Positions 44,332-53,785 of a stretch of DNA of 64,000 bases are shown here, piece by piece (positions within the stretch are counted from its first letter, which is position 1; every line of letters starts with the position of its first letter). Under the pieces are notes generated by a model. That model had not been told where the DNA came from, made no database searches, and saw only the letters and a program-made list of their open reading frames with translations. Both the position numbers and the translations under genes were made by a program. Source of the DNA: Gemmatimonadales bacterium (lineage in GTDB: Bacteria; Gemmatimonadota; Gemmatimonadetes; Palauibacterales; Palauibacteraceae). Location of the stretch: the NCBI GenBank assembly GCA_009840115.1, contig VXOJ01000010.1, forward strand, positions 23,759 through 87,758. Reading direction: 5' to 3'.

Positions 44332-46133
44332 AGGGAAGCCGCGACGGCCGTCCGGTCGTCCAGTCTCATCTCGTCATCGCTGTCCGCGAAGAGCGCCGCC
44401 ACGAGGACCTCGGGATCGAGATCGCCGCGGTCGATGCGCTTCCGCACCCGGGAATCCGGCGTTTCGAGGGGGTCGCTCAGTTCGGCGAGGCCATCGGTGA
44501 AGGCCAACAGCGTGTCCCCCGCGAACGGAAGCCTCGTCTGCCGGTACGACCGGACCGCGGCCACGCCGACCGGCGGATCGAGCGCGGTGAGGCGGCGGAC
44601 CCCGTCCGGTCCGAGGAGATACGCGTACGGGTGGCCCGCGTTCGCGTAGCGCAGTTCCCCGCGCCCGGGATCGATGACCCCGTAGAAGAGCGTCATGTAC
44701 ATCTCGGTCGCGTCGAGCGCCGCCCGGAGCTGCCCGTGCATGGCATCGAGGACGGCCGCGGGTTCGGCCTCCACGCCCGTCGCCAGGACGACGGCGCTCA
44801 GCGTGCGGGCCATGATCAGCGCGGCGGAGGGGCCGTGCGAACTCACGTCGCCGAGCATGACCCCGAGGCAACCGCCGGCGAGCCGGACGAGGTAGTAGAA
44901 GTCGCCGCCCAGAGAGAGCGCCGGATCGCAGCGGGCGGCGATCCTCCCGAGATCGCGGAAATCCTCGGGGGGCGGAAGGAGCTTCAGTTGCAGGTCCCGG
45001 GCGATCTCCAGCTCGGCCAGCACCCGCTCCCGGCGCAGCCGTCGCGCGAGGAGCCGCTCCCGCGAGTGTTCGCCCTCGGCCACCGCGCCGATCCAGCCCG
45101 CGAGCAGCGTCGCGGCGGCATCGCCGCGGCTCGCCGGCTCGTGGACCAGGCGCAGCCGTCCCGCATCGCCCAGCGGCCACGTCTCGCGAACCTCCGGCGG
45201 GCGACCCGATTCCCCGTCATCCCCCCAGCTGTCGAACAGCACCCGCGAGCCGTCCTCGAACAGCCGGTCGAGCCGAAATCTGAGACCCGTCACATCGGCG
45301 AACCGTCTGAGGAGAGGTTCGATCCTCACGAGCGGATCCGGGGCCCCCCGGAACGAGAGCGTGACCCTGTTGCCGGTCTTGTTGAACGAAACGCCGTCCG
45401 CGAGCTGCCTCAGAAGAAAGAGGCCGCGCCCCCGGGGCCGGCCGATGCCTTCGGCCGAGACGGGGTCCGGCACGGCATCGGGATCGAATCCGCTCCCCTC
45501 ATCCGACACCGTCACGCGGAGGCCCTCCGCGTCCGCCTTCGCCGAGACGCGCACGACGGCGCCGGGACGGTCTCCGCTCCCGTAGAGGATCGCGTTGGCC
45601 ACGGCCTCGCCGAGCGTGACCCGGAGCCTGAACGCCGTCTCGCGATCCAGATCGGCGAGGTGCCGGCACGCCACGACGACCCTCTCCACCACGGCGCGCT
45701 GGTAGCGCACGTGCGAGGGGAAAACGACGCGTATGTGCCCCGACTCGTCGACATCGAGGTTCAGATCGGGCGCTTCCGCGGGCGAGGTGTGTTTCCGCCA
45801 CACGAACCCGAGTTCGGCCGCGTTGAGAGGATGGAAGAGGTAGTCGGTCCAGTCCTCGGCGAGCGCCGAACCCAGACGGTCGACCCACGCTCCGTCGATC
45901 AGCGCCACAAGCACCGAGGCGGCGCCGAACCGCCGGTGCAGGTACGGCATCGTTGCGCGCGGCTCGGCGATGTCCACCAGGATCAGATCCGTCGGGCGCA
46001 CCCTGAGGGGGCGCCCGAAGAGCCCTCTCACTTCGGGAGGCGGATCGATCCCGGCGGCGGCGTCCGTGACGGCCCGGAGAATGTCCGGCCGGCTTGAGAG
46101 GACCAGGATGCGGGCCGGTGCGCCGTCCTTCAT
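44328..46133 (-). CDS. Fused receiver-like / RsbW-type kinase / SpoIIE-type PP2C phosphatase
   Basis: A 601-residue partner-switching protein. Residues 1-115 look like a degenerate receiver: Asp54 is kept (LVDIAEP) but the acidic pair near the N-terminus is replaced by SS. Residues ~135-262 form an anti-sigma-factor type ATPase (GEAVANAI N-box, VSDEGSGFDP, GRGLFLLRQLADG). Residues ~375-600 form a PP2C phosphatase (SLGGDFYYLV with Asp411, LGDVSSHGPSAAL with Asp429, LLAFTDGLAEL). Kinase and phosphatase acting on one antagonist are usually separate proteins. The STAS gene just upstream is the likely partner. Confidence 0.88.
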   Translation of the reverse strand: MKDGAPARILVLSSRPDILRAVTDAAAGIDPPPEVRGLFGRPLRVRPTDLILVDIAEPRATMPYLHRRFGAASVLVALIDGAWVDRLGSALAEDWTDYLFHPLNAAELGFVWRKHTSPAEAPDLNLDVDESGHIRVVFPSHVRYQRAVVERVVVACRHLADLDRETAFRLRVTLGEAVANAILYGSGDRPGAVVRVSAKADAEGLRVTVSDEGSGFDPDAVPDPVSAEGIGRPRGRGLFLLRQLADGVSFNKTGNRVTLSFRGAPDPLVRIEPLLRRFADVTGLRFRLDRLFEDGSRVLFDSWGDDGESGRPPEVRETWPLGDAGRLRLVHEPASRGDAAATLLAGWIGAVAEGEHSRERLLARRLRRERVLAELEIARDLQLKLLPPPEDFRDLGRIAARCDPALSLGGDFYYLVRLAGGCLGVMLGDVSSHGPSAALIMARTLSAVVLATGVEAEPAAVLDAMHGQLRAALDATEMYMTLFYGVIDPGRGELRYANAGHPYAYLLGPDGVRRLTALDPPVGVAAVRSYRQTRLPFAGDTLLAFTDGLAELSDPLETPDSRVRKRIDRGDLDPEVLVAALFADSDDEMRLDDRTAVAASL

Positions 46134-46152
46134 TCCGGAGCCGCGGCTCCGG

Positions 46153-46485
46153 TCAGGACTCGCCGAGCGCGGCCGCCCGGGACTCGGCGATCTCGAACAG
46201 CGAGTCCAGTCGGGTCAGGGCGAAGAGCCGCTGGAGATCGTCGTTCAGCCCCGCCAGCGTCAGGCGCCCTCCCGCGTCGCGGATGTGCTTGGAGAGACTG
46301 ACGAGCACCCCCAGGCCGGAGGAGTCGATGTAGTCGGCCTCGGTGAAGTCGATCACGAAATCGGTGTCCCCAACCGCCAGGCGCGCGAGCACGCGCTCCT
46401 TGAATTCGCCGCGGTTGTTGATCGTGAGCTGGCCGCCCACGGCGACGAGGGTGTTGGCTCCCAACGTTTCGATCGAAAACGTCAT
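46153..46485 (-). CDS. STAS-domain anti-anti-sigma factor
   Basis: A 110-residue single-domain antagonist of the SpoIIAA/RsbV family. The phosphorylation site is in YIDSSGLGVLVSL (Ser55 or Ser56). GQLTINNRGEFKE and DFVIDFTEAD are typical strands. In partner switching the unphosphorylated form binds the anti-sigma kinase and frees a sigma factor or other target. The ATG overlaps the pta stop (ATGA). The fused kinase-phosphatase gene follows by 19 bases. Confidence 0.92.
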   Translation of the reverse strand: MTFSIETLGANTLVAVGGQLTINNRGEFKERVLARLAVGDTDFVIDFTEADYIDSSGLGVLVSLSKHIRDAGGRLTLAGLNDDLQRLFALTRLDSLFEIAESRAAALGES

Positions 46486-47339
46486 CCTTCGCTCCCGGGT
46501 GACATGAGGGCGGTAATGCAGGCGACATCCACGATATCGGAGGCGGACGCGCCGCGGGAGAGGTCGTTCAGCGGCCGCCGCAGTCCCTGAAGGACAGGCC
46601 CCAGGGCGCGCGCTCCGGCGAGTCGCTCGAGCAGTTTGTACGCGATGTTCGCCGCGTCGAGGCCGGGGAAGACGAGCAGGTTCGCGCGGCCGGCGACCGG
46701 AGACCCGGGCGCTTTCAGCGCGGCGACGTCCGGTACGAGCGCCGCGTCGGCCTGCAGTTCGCCGTCCGCCGCGATTTCGGGGCGGCGGCGGCGGAAGAGC
46801 TCCAGCGCTTCGCGCACATGGTCGACCGCCGGCCCCGCCGCCGAGCCGAGAGTGGAGTAGGAGAGAAACGCGACGACCGGTTCGTCCCCCGCGATGGCTC
46901 GGTGCGCGTCGCAGGCCGCCGAGGCGCTCTCCGCCATCTGGACCGGGGTCGGCGCCGGGACGACCGCGGCGTCCGTAAGCGTGAGCACGCGCCCGCCGGG
47001 ATCGGGAAACACCATGTAGAAGGCGGCCGAGACCGTCTCCACGCCCTCGGCCAGGCCGACGACCCGCAGCCCGGCCCGGATGACGTCGGCGGTCGCATGC
47101 ACGGCGCCGGCCACGACCCCATCGAGTTCCCCCGCGGCGAGGCGATGCGCGGCATCCTCGAGGCCGCCCGGGCCGGCCCGGATCTCCACGGGGCGTACCC
47201 ACCCCTCCTCCCGCAACCGGCGAATCGCGAGCGCGGTGCGGGCTTCGTCCGCCTCCGGAAAGCCGATGCGCCGCTCGAGGGCGCCGGCCCGTGCCCTCAG
47301 CCGGTCGATGAAGCCGGGTCGGGTCGGCGGCGACGTCAC
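46482..47339 (-). CDS. Short phosphotransacetylase-like protein
   Basis: A 285-residue member of the phosphate acetyl/butyryltransferase family. Core motifs are present: VVAGAVHATADVIRAGLRVV, FLSYSTLGSAAGPA, LLVFPGLDAANIAYKL and LNDLSRGASASDIV. Compared with the ~325-residue Bacillus-type enzyme it lacks about 40 residues after the first strand, where the standard enzyme has a helical lid. No acetate kinase gene is next to it. Activity is likely but unproven. It starts with GTG directly after the coaD stop. Confidence 0.83.
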   Translation of the reverse strand: MTSPPTRPGFIDRLRARAGALERRIGFPEADEARTALAIRRLREEGWVRPVEIRAGPGGLEDAAHRLAAGELDGVVAGAVHATADVIRAGLRVVGLAEGVETVSAAFYMVFPDPGGRVLTLTDAAVVPAPTPVQMAESASAACDAHRAIAGDEPVVAFLSYSTLGSAAGPAVDHVREALELFRRRRPEIAADGELQADAALVPDVAALKAPGSPVAGRANLLVFPGLDAANIAYKLLERLAGARALGPVLQGLRRPLNDLSRGASASDIVDVACITALMSPGSEG

Positions 47340-47837
47340 CTATGCATCGCGCCCGAAGGCGCGGTCCATGCGGGCCTTCACGACCGGACTCACGAAGTCG
47401 GTCACGTCTCCGCCCAGACGTCCGACTTCGCGCACCAGCGAGGAACTCAGGAACGTGTGGCGCGTCGAGGGCGCCATGAAGAGCACTTCGACTTCGGGCC
47501 AGAGCGAGCGGTTCATGAGCGCCATCTGAAACTCGTACTCGAAGTCGCTCACGGCCCGCAGCCCGCGGACGATGATCCGGGCCTGGCGGGAGCGCGCAAA
47601 ATCCACGAGCAGGCCGGAGAACGACGTCGCCTCGATCCGGGGTTCGTCCGCAAACACCTCGCGGATGAGATCCACGCGCTCCTCGATCTCGAACAGTCCC
47701 GACTTGGCCTGCGTGGCCGTCTCCGCCACGGCGACGATCAGACGGTCGACGACCCCCAGACTCCGGCGCACGATGTCCTCGTGTCCGACCGTCAGCGGGT
47801 CGAACGACCCGGGATACACGGCGACGGCATTGTTCAT
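47340..47837 (-). CDS. coaD: Phosphopantetheine adenylyltransferase
   Basis: Penultimate step of coenzyme A synthesis. A 165-residue nucleotidyltransferase with the nucleotide motif YPGSFDPLTVGHEDI (TxGH form), VRGLRAVSDFEYEFQMALMN and the second nucleotide motif FLSSSLVREVGRLGGDV. The length is normal. It follows rsmD by 11 bases; rsmD-coaD adjacency is common. Confidence 0.96.
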   Translation of the reverse strand: MNNAVAVYPGSFDPLTVGHEDIVRRSLGVVDRLIVAVAETATQAKSGLFEIEERVDLIREVFADEPRIEATSFSGLLVDFARSRQARIIVRGLRAVSDFEYEFQMALMNRSLWPEVEVLFMAPSTRHTFLSSSLVREVGRLGGDVTDFVSPVVKARMDRAFGRDA

Positions 47838-47848
47838 CGAGTTCCCCG

Positions 47849-48424
47849 TCAGAGTGTTCGGGTTGACGCGTCGGCCGGAGCCCGGAACCGGCTGACGCAG
47901 GTGTCACCGTATTCCCTCCTCCAGTCTGCCGCCGCCGCCCATTCGGCGTCCGGACGGTGCTCGACCCACAGCTGTGAGGCGAACGGATGGGCCCGGAAGC
48001 GCTCGACCAGTCGCGCGCCGGCGGTGGACGCATACGGCGGATCCGCGAAGACCAGATCGAGAGGCGCACCCGGCCCGGCTACGTCGTCCGGTTCGTTGAG
48101 ACCGTCGACCCAGGCGAGGGCATCGTCCCGCACCACCCGCGATCGGTCGGCGAGATCGAGCGTCGCGACATTGCGGCGCAGCAGCGCCACCGTCCGACGA
48201 TCCGACTCGACAAAATGGACGTGGGCCGCACCGCGCGACAGCGCCTCGATGCCAAGGGCCCCGGAGCCGGCGTAGAGATCGGCGACCCGGGCCCCCTCCA
48301 CATCGCCCGCGAGCGCGGAGAACCAGGCCTCCCGCACCCGCTCCGCCGTCGGACGGGTGCGCCGTCCACGGGGCGCGTCGATGAAGCGGCCGCCCAGGTC
48401 GCCCGCGATGATGCGAAGCCTCAA
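47849..48424 (-). CDS. rsmD: 16S rRNA guanine-966 N2-methyltransferase
   Basis: A 191-residue SAM enzyme. The start LRLRIIAGDLGGRFIDAPRG and RPTAERVREAWFSAL are RsmD hallmarks. SAM motif I is VADLYAGSGALGIEALSRGA; the catalytic DPPY is in LVFADPPYAS. The start codon appears to be TTG, 13 bases after the zinc-ribbon gene, with no clear ribosome site; no better candidate lies between the previous stop and the conserved RIIAG. Confidence 0.92.
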   Translation of the reverse strand: MRLRIIAGDLGGRFIDAPRGRRTRPTAERVREAWFSALAGDVEGARVADLYAGSGALGIEALSRGAAHVHFVESDRRTVALLRRNVATLDLADRSRVVRDDALAWVDGLNEPDDVAGPGAPLDLVFADPPYASTAGARLVERFRAHPFASQLWVEHRPDAEWAAAADWRREYGDTCVSRFRAPADASTRTL

Positions 48425-48437
48425 ATGACGGGGCGCG

Positions 48438-49175
48438 TCAGACGAGGGATCCCGGGTAGAGGATGATCCCGCAACCCTCGCAGACGGCGAGGTGCCGCCG
48501 CGCCCGGATCTCGGCCTGTCGCTGTTTCGGTATCGCCGTATAGCACCGGCCACACGCCCCATCGACGGTGAGTTCGGCGAGCGCCGCCTGGCGCCCCCCT
48601 CCGCCCGCCGTGCGGTACAGTTGCAGTGCCCGGCGGTCCAGCCGGTCTTCCTGCGTTCTCCGGCTGGCCCCGCAGTGCTGAAGATCCCCCTCCAGGGTCG
48701 CCCGCAGCTGCTCGGCGGCGGTGCTCCGTTCGGCCAGCCGCGCGGTGGCCTCCCGCAGCTCCGCTTCCGCCGCGTTCAGCGCCCCGCGGGCGGTCTCCAC
48801 ATCCTGCATGGCATCGAGCTGGTCATCCTCCGCCGCCCGCAGGTTCCGGCGCGCCGTGTCCGTTTCGCTCCGAACGGCGAGATGCTGCTGCATGTTCGCC
48901 ACCGCGACGGAGCGCGCCTCGAGGCGCTTGAGCGTCGCCCTGCCGGCTTCCACGGACCGGTGGAACTGCCGCACGCGTCCTTCCGCCTCCGCCGCTTCCG
49001 CGCGGATCCGTGCGACCTGCGACTCCAGCGTTTCCACGGTTTCCCGGAGTCCGGCCTCCTCCCGGCCGAGACCCTCGAGTTCATCTTCTATCTTCAGGAT
49101 CCTGTGGTCGATCTCCTGAAGCGTGAGTAACTCCTCGACGATATCGCTCGCTTGCATACTCTCCCCGGCTGTCAT
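48438..49175 (-). CDS. Coiled-coil protein with C-terminal C4 zinc ribbon
   Basis: A 245-residue protein. Residues ~10-180 are almost entirely coiled coil. The C-terminus carries two CxxC pairs (GACGRCYTAI and LAVCEGCGIILYPG), the C4-type zinc-ribbon family often annotated zf-RING_7. Homologues are widespread; some are suggested to act in nucleic-acid or competence-related processes, unproven. The ATG overlaps the dnaG stop (ATGA). A second ATG (MQASDIVEEL) has GGGGAG just upstream and might be the true start. Confidence 0.87.
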   Translation of the reverse strand: MTAGESMQASDIVEELLTLQEIDHRILKIEDELEGLGREEAGLRETVETLESQVARIRAEAAEAEGRVRQFHRSVEAGRATLKRLEARSVAVANMQQHLAVRSETDTARRNLRAAEDDQLDAMQDVETARGALNAAEAELREATARLAERSTAAEQLRATLEGDLQHCGASRRTQEDRLDRRALQLYRTAGGGGRQAALAELTVDGACGRCYTAIPKQRQAEIRARRHLAVCEGCGIILYPGSLV

Positions 49176-50986
49176 CGCTGCGCCGTAGTCGGTTTCGGGG
49201 GGCGTCCCGGCTCCGCCGCCGGCATGAACGCCCCGGACTCGCCCGCGGCACGAAGTTCGCGCACGAGTTCCTGCTTCTCACCCAACAATCGACGCTGCTG
49301 CTCCGGCTCCGCAAGCTCGATCGCGCGGCCGATCTCCTCGATCCGTTCGCGATGCCGCCGATAGAGCAGGCGGCGCACCACGGCGTCGAAGACCCGAGCG
49401 GCGTCCGGAAGCTCCCGGTCGGACTCGCGCAGCGCCTTCGCCAAGTCCCCGGCCGCGGCGGAGGCGGATGTCCAGTCCGGAGAATCGACCCCCTCGTCCG
49501 ATGCCGCCGCCAGGATCTCGAACAGCTCGCGGCCCCGCGGATCGGACATGTGGTCGGGCACGAGTCCGACGCGCACGGCCTGCCTCGTGAGCGCCGGGTC
49601 CCGAACGAGCAGGAGAAGAAAGTCGTGCTCTGTCCGCGAAGCCGGGGATTGCCCGCGACGCGGGCGTCCCGCACCGGCGGCGGGGGGACGGCGTCGAAGC
49701 CGGGAACGTTCGAGGCGCGCAATCTCATCCACGAGCGTGTCGCGCCGTATTCCCAGTCCTTCCACTGCCCGGTCCACGTAGATGTCGCGGAGCGCCGGAT
49801 CGGAGACCGCCCTCAGGGTGCTGAGCAGGCCGTCCACGGCGCGGCGGCGCCCTTCCACCCGGTCGAGGTACCCTTCGCGGTGAAGGATCTGGAGCTTGCG
49901 TTCGAGGAGATCCACCGCGTCGTCCAGGAGCTGCCGGATGGCGGCCGGACCGTCCCGGCGGATGAGGGAATCGGGATCTTCGCCGGACGGGAGCGACACG
50001 ACCATCGGGTGGATCCCGGCGGCGAGGAGGATGTCCCCGGTTCTGAACGTCGCGCGCAGCCCGGCGAGGTCGCTGTCGTAGAGCAGATAGGCCCGCTTCG
50101 TGTATCGGCCGATGCGGCGCGCCTGGTCCGCCGTGAACGATGTCCCCAGCCCGGCGACTGCAAAGCCGAGGCCAGCCCGGTGCAGCGCGATGACGTCCGT
50201 GAACCCTTCCGCGATCGCCGCGTGGCCCTCGCGCCGCATCGCGTGCCGGGCCCGGTTGAGTCCGTACAGCTCCTCCCCCTTGTGGAAGACGGGGGATTCC
50301 GGCGAGTTGATGTACTTGGGCGCATCGGAAGAGGCATCGAGGATGCGGCCACCGAAGCCGATCGGCCGGTCGCGCAGGTCGTGGATCGTGAACATGAGGC
50401 GCCCGCGAAAACGGTCGTACGGCTCCTCCGCCCTCTCGCTCGTCGCGAGAAGCCCGAGGTCGAGCAGCGTTCGCTCCTCGATCCCGTGGCGGGCCGCGGC
50501 CGAGCGCAACGCCCGCCACTCGTCGTCCGCGTAGCCCACCCCGAAGTCGAGCGCCTCCTCCAGTGACAGCCCGCGCCCCTGCAGATAGTCGCGCGCGCCG
50601 GCGCCGGGCGGCTCGCGCAGCCGACCCTGGAACCACTCGGCCGCGAAGGCGAGCACGCCGCGCAGCGGCGCGTGCGGATCCTCGCGGCGCTCCTCCCGGT
50701 CGGGAACCTCTATCCCGACCCTCGCGCCCACGTGACGTACCGCCTCCGGGAACTCGAACCCGAGGTGCTTCATCAGGAAGCCGAAGACGTCCCCGCCCTC
50801 CCCGCACACGAAGCACTTGAAGATCTGGCGCTGCGGGTCGACGGAGAAGTTCGGGCCGTCTCCACCGTGCAGGGGACAGGGTCCGCGGTAGCTCTTCCCG
50901 GATCGTCGAAGCTGGACGTACTCGCCCACGATCTCGAGGATGTCCGCCCGTGCCCGGATGTCCTCTACGAGGCTGTCGCTCACCAC
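49172..50986 (-). CDS. dnaG: DNA primase
   Basis: Makes RNA primers for replication. A 604-residue protein: CHC2 zinc domain with Cys37, His40, Cys58 and Cys61; a primase N-domain; TOPRIM (AIAEGFTDVIAL with the catalytic Glu, LLYDSDLAGLRA with the Asp pair); and a C-terminal helicase-binding region. The start is one of two consecutive GTG codons with a weak ribosome site. The usual rpoD neighbour is absent here. A 63-base spacer without features separates it from mutS2. Confidence 0.96.
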   Translation of the reverse strand: MVSDSLVEDIRARADILEIVGEYVQLRRSGKSYRGPCPLHGGDGPNFSVDPQRQIFKCFVCGEGGDVFGFLMKHLGFEFPEAVRHVGARVGIEVPDREERREDPHAPLRGVLAFAAEWFQGRLREPPGAGARDYLQGRGLSLEEALDFGVGYADDEWRALRSAAARHGIEERTLLDLGLLATSERAEEPYDRFRGRLMFTIHDLRDRPIGFGGRILDASSDAPKYINSPESPVFHKGEELYGLNRARHAMRREGHAAIAEGFTDVIALHRAGLGFAVAGLGTSFTADQARRIGRYTKRAYLLYDSDLAGLRATFRTGDILLAAGIHPMVVSLPSGEDPDSLIRRDGPAAIRQLLDDAVDLLERKLQILHREGYLDRVEGRRRAVDGLLSTLRAVSDPALRDIYVDRAVEGLGIRRDTLVDEIARLERSRLRRRPPAAGAGRPRRGQSPASRTEHDFLLLLVRDPALTRQAVRVGLVPDHMSDPRGRELFEILAAASDEGVDSPDWTSASAAAGDLAKALRESDRELPDAARVFDAVVRRLLYRRHRERIEEIGRAIELAEPEQQRRLLGEKQELVRELRAAGESGAFMPAAEPGRPPKPTTAQR

Positions 50987-51049
50987 GAGCCCGCCCCCGA
51001 GCCGGAAGCTGAGCGGCCCATCATGCCGCGCACCGCGCGCAATCCGCGC

Positions 51050-53443
51050 TCACTCGAATTCCACGACCGTGACGCCCGTGCCCCCTTCGTTCGATTCGCC
51101 GCTTCTGAAGCGCCGGATCCGCGAATCCCCGGCGAGCAGTTGTCCGACCCTCTCGCGCAGTGCGCCCGTCCCCTTTCCGTGGATGATCCTGAGCCACGGG
51201 AGGTCTCCGACCACGGCCGCATCGACGGCCGGGTTGAGCGTCCCCTCCACCTCGTCGACGCGCAGGCCCCGGAGATCGACCTCCGTGGCGACGCTGAAAT
51301 CCGGCCGGCGTGGCTCCGGTCCTCCGGCTTCGCGGACCCCGGCCGACCCGGACGAACGGCCCGCCGATGCAGAATGCGGCGTCAGCTCCCCGAGCGGTAC
51401 CGTCAGCCGCAGCTCGCCCACCTCGATGACGCCGCGATCCTCCCGAATCTCGACGAGGCGCGCGGGCCGGTCGGACGCGGACCATCGCACCGCATCGCCG
51501 ACCCCGACCGTTCCCTCCGCCGACGGAGGCGCGGACTCGCCCAGCGCACGAAGCGCGCCGGAAGACGCCCGCAGCGCCCGTTCGACTTCCCCTCGCGCGG
51601 CCCGCTTCGCCTCCGTGCGGCGCACCTCATCCCCCGCATCCGCCGCGGCGAATTCGGCTTCCAGGCGTGAGATCGCGGCCTCCACCCGCTCTCGCGCCTC
51701 GCGCAGCGCCGCGAGCCGCTCTGCCTCCCGTCTGCGAGCGGCGGCCCGCTCCGAGTCGGCCAGGGCGGTCTCCCTGGACGCGAGGTCGCGTTCCCGCTCG
51801 GCCGTCTTTCCCGCGCGGCGCTCGAGTTGGACCCGCAGGTCCTCGACTTCGCCCCGCTCGGTCTCGAGCCTGGCGAGGAGCGTGTCCAGCGAGACGTGCT
51901 CCGGTCCGAGCCGGTCGCGCGCATCGGCGAGGACGTCTTCCGGGACCCCCAGCCGCGCCGCGATGACGAGCGCGTAGCTGCGGCCGGGCCGGTCCCTGAC
52001 CAGACGGTACGTCGGCTCGAGCCGCGTTCCATCGAACTCCAGCGAGGCGTTCACGGCCGCGGCCTTCTCGTCCGCGAGACGCTTGAGGTCGCCGAGATGC
52101 GTCGTGGCCACCGTGAGACGGGCCTGCCGAGCGAGCCGCCGCAGCGATGCCGCAGCGAGCGCGCCCCCCTCGGCCGGATCCGTGGCGCTGCCGATCTCGT
52201 CGAAGAGGACGATGTCCCGGTCGCCCGCCTCGCGCAGAATCCCGGCCAGGTTGCGCGCCTGCGCACCGAAGGTGGAGAGCGACGCTTCGATCGACTGTTC
52301 GTCGCCGATGACGGCGAAGAAGCGACGGAAGAAGGGGATCCGGCTCCCGGCGCCGAGCGGCGGGAGCACCCCGCTCTGCGAGAGCGCGGACAGCAGGCCG
52401 AGCGTCTTGAGAAACACCGTCTTTCCGCCCGCGTTCGGGCCCGACACGAGGAGGACGCGCTCGCCCCCCGAGAGGTCCAGGTCGAACGGCACCGCGCCGC
52501 CGGCATCGAGGGCGAGGAGAGGATGGCGCGCGCCGCGGATGCGGATCCCATCGGACCCCGCCTCGACGAAGGCCGGGGGCGCCGCGTCCATCTCGTCCGC
52601 GAAGAGCGCGCGGGCGCGCAGCGAGTCCAGTTCCACGAGCGCGGCGTACGAGGCGGCGAGTTCGGTCGCCCGGGCGCGCACGGCGGCGGAAAGATCCCGC
52701 AGAATCCGGTCCACCTCGCGGCCCTCGGCGAGTTCCAGTTCACGGATCTCGTTCATCGCCTCGATGGCACGCGACGGCTCGACGAACAGGGTCCGGCGGC
52801 TGGCGGAAGCGTCGTGTACGAGACCGCCCGCGATCCCCTTGCCCTCGCGGCGGACGGGGATGCAGTAGCGGCCGTTTCGCACCGTGACCGAGGCGTCGGG
52901 CACGCGCACGCGTTCCGGAAGCGAGCGGGCGTAGCGCGCAAGTTCGTCGACGAGCCGGCCGCGCCGCGTCGCGAGCGAGCGGCGGATGCGCCGAAGCTCC
53001 GGGGAGGCCCCGTCCGCGACCGCCCCCGTCGCATCGAAGGTGCGCGCGACCCGCTTCTCGAGGGCCGGCTCCCCCCACAACCGGCCCACATGCTCCGCCG
53101 GGAGTCCATCGGGATCGAGGCGCGGCGCCAGTCGCCGCACGGCGCGCGCGACGGCCATGACCTGCCCGCACGCGAGCAGTTGAGGCGGCTCCAGCGCCGC
53201 GTCCTCGATCGCGAGCCGCCGCAGAGCCCCGTCCAGCGGCGCGATCGGATCCAGCGCCCATCCGTCGCCGTCCCCGATCCGTTCGCGAAGCTCGTGCACC
53301 GCCGCGAGCGAGCGGCGCGCGGAGGCCACATCCGGCAGCGGCCGAAGTCCTTGCACCGCGGCACGGCCCGCCTCCGACACGGCGCGTTCGCCGACCGCCG
53401 CCAGCACGCGGTCGAACTCGATCACCCGGAGCGCGCGATCCAC
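51050..53443 (-). CDS. mutS2: Endonuclease MutS2
   Basis: A 797-residue MutS-family ATPase acting on recombination intermediates and, in some bacteria, on collided ribosomes. It has the core/clamp helices and Walker A GPNAGGKT (335-342). Walker B is IVLFDEIGSATDP, followed by a long coiled coil. The C-terminal Smr nuclease domain contains VDLRGLRVDEVEGTL and RIIHGKGTGALRE. The GTG start (VDRALRVIEFDRVL) lies five bases after the HIT gene stop. Confidence 0.95.
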   Translation of the reverse strand: MDRALRVIEFDRVLAAVGERAVSEAGRAAVQGLRPLPDVASARRSLAAVHELRERIGDGDGWALDPIAPLDGALRRLAIEDAALEPPQLLACGQVMAVARAVRRLAPRLDPDGLPAEHVGRLWGEPALEKRVARTFDATGAVADGASPELRRIRRSLATRRGRLVDELARYARSLPERVRVPDASVTVRNGRYCIPVRREGKGIAGGLVHDASASRRTLFVEPSRAIEAMNEIRELELAEGREVDRILRDLSAAVRARATELAASYAALVELDSLRARALFADEMDAAPPAFVEAGSDGIRIRGARHPLLALDAGGAVPFDLDLSGGERVLLVSGPNAGGKTVFLKTLGLLSALSQSGVLPPLGAGSRIPFFRRFFAVIGDEQSIEASLSTFGAQARNLAGILREAGDRDIVLFDEIGSATDPAEGGALAAASLRRLARQARLTVATTHLGDLKRLADEKAAAVNASLEFDGTRLEPTYRLVRDRPGRSYALVIAARLGVPEDVLADARDRLGPEHVSLDTLLARLETERGEVEDLRVQLERRAGKTAERERDLASRETALADSERAAARRREAERLAALREARERVEAAISRLEAEFAAADAGDEVRRTEAKRAARGEVERALRASSGALRALGESAPPSAEGTVGVGDAVRWSASDRPARLVEIREDRGVIEVGELRLTVPLGELTPHSASAGRSSGSAGVREAGGPEPRRPDFSVATEVDLRGLRVDEVEGTLNPAVDAAVVGDLPWLRIIHGKGTGALRERVGQLLAGDSRIRRFRSGESNEGGTGVTVVEFE

Positions 53444-53448
53444 GGCGG

Positions 53449-53784
53449 TTATCCGGGCGGCCAGCCCATGCGGCGACCGCCGAGCACGTGAAAGTGCAGG
53501 TGCGGCACGGCCTGGCCGCCGTCGCCGCCGACATTCGTGACGACGCGGTATCCGCCGTCCAGCCCCTCCGAGTCGGCGACGGCCGCGCACGCGAGAAGGA
53601 GTTGGGTGCCGAGCGGTCCCTCCGACATCGCCGCGAGGCTCGACACGTGCGCCCGCGGGACGACGAGCACATGCACCGGCGCCTGGGGTTCGAGATCCCG
53701 GAACGCCACCCAGTCGTCCGCCTCGGCGACGATCGTCGCCCCGATCGCCCCCGAAGCGATGCCGCAGAACACGCAGTCCGTCAT
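53449..53784 (-). CDS. HIT family nucleotide hydrolase (HinT-like)
   Basis: A 111-residue histidine-triad protein that hydrolyses nucleoside phosphoramidates or acyl-adenylates. The N-terminal CVFCGIASG binds zinc in many homologues. The triad is [17 protein letters not shown] at the C-terminus. The length and C-terminal Trp-Pro-Pro-Gly are typical of HinT. It lies between rsmE and mutS2 with gaps of only one and five bases. Confidence 0.95.
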   Translation of the reverse strand: MTDCVFCGIASGAIGATIVAEADDWVAFRDLEPQAPVHVLVVPRAHVSSLAAMSEGPLGTQLLLACAAVADSEGLDGGYRVVTNVGGDGGQAVPHLHFHVLGGRRMGWPPG

Positions 53785-53785
53785 G

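Noticed and set aside
46482..47339. Short pta as a pseudogene
   Set aside because: The frame is intact, conserved motifs are in order, and it overlaps its neighbour cleanly, so a shortened functional protein is more likely.
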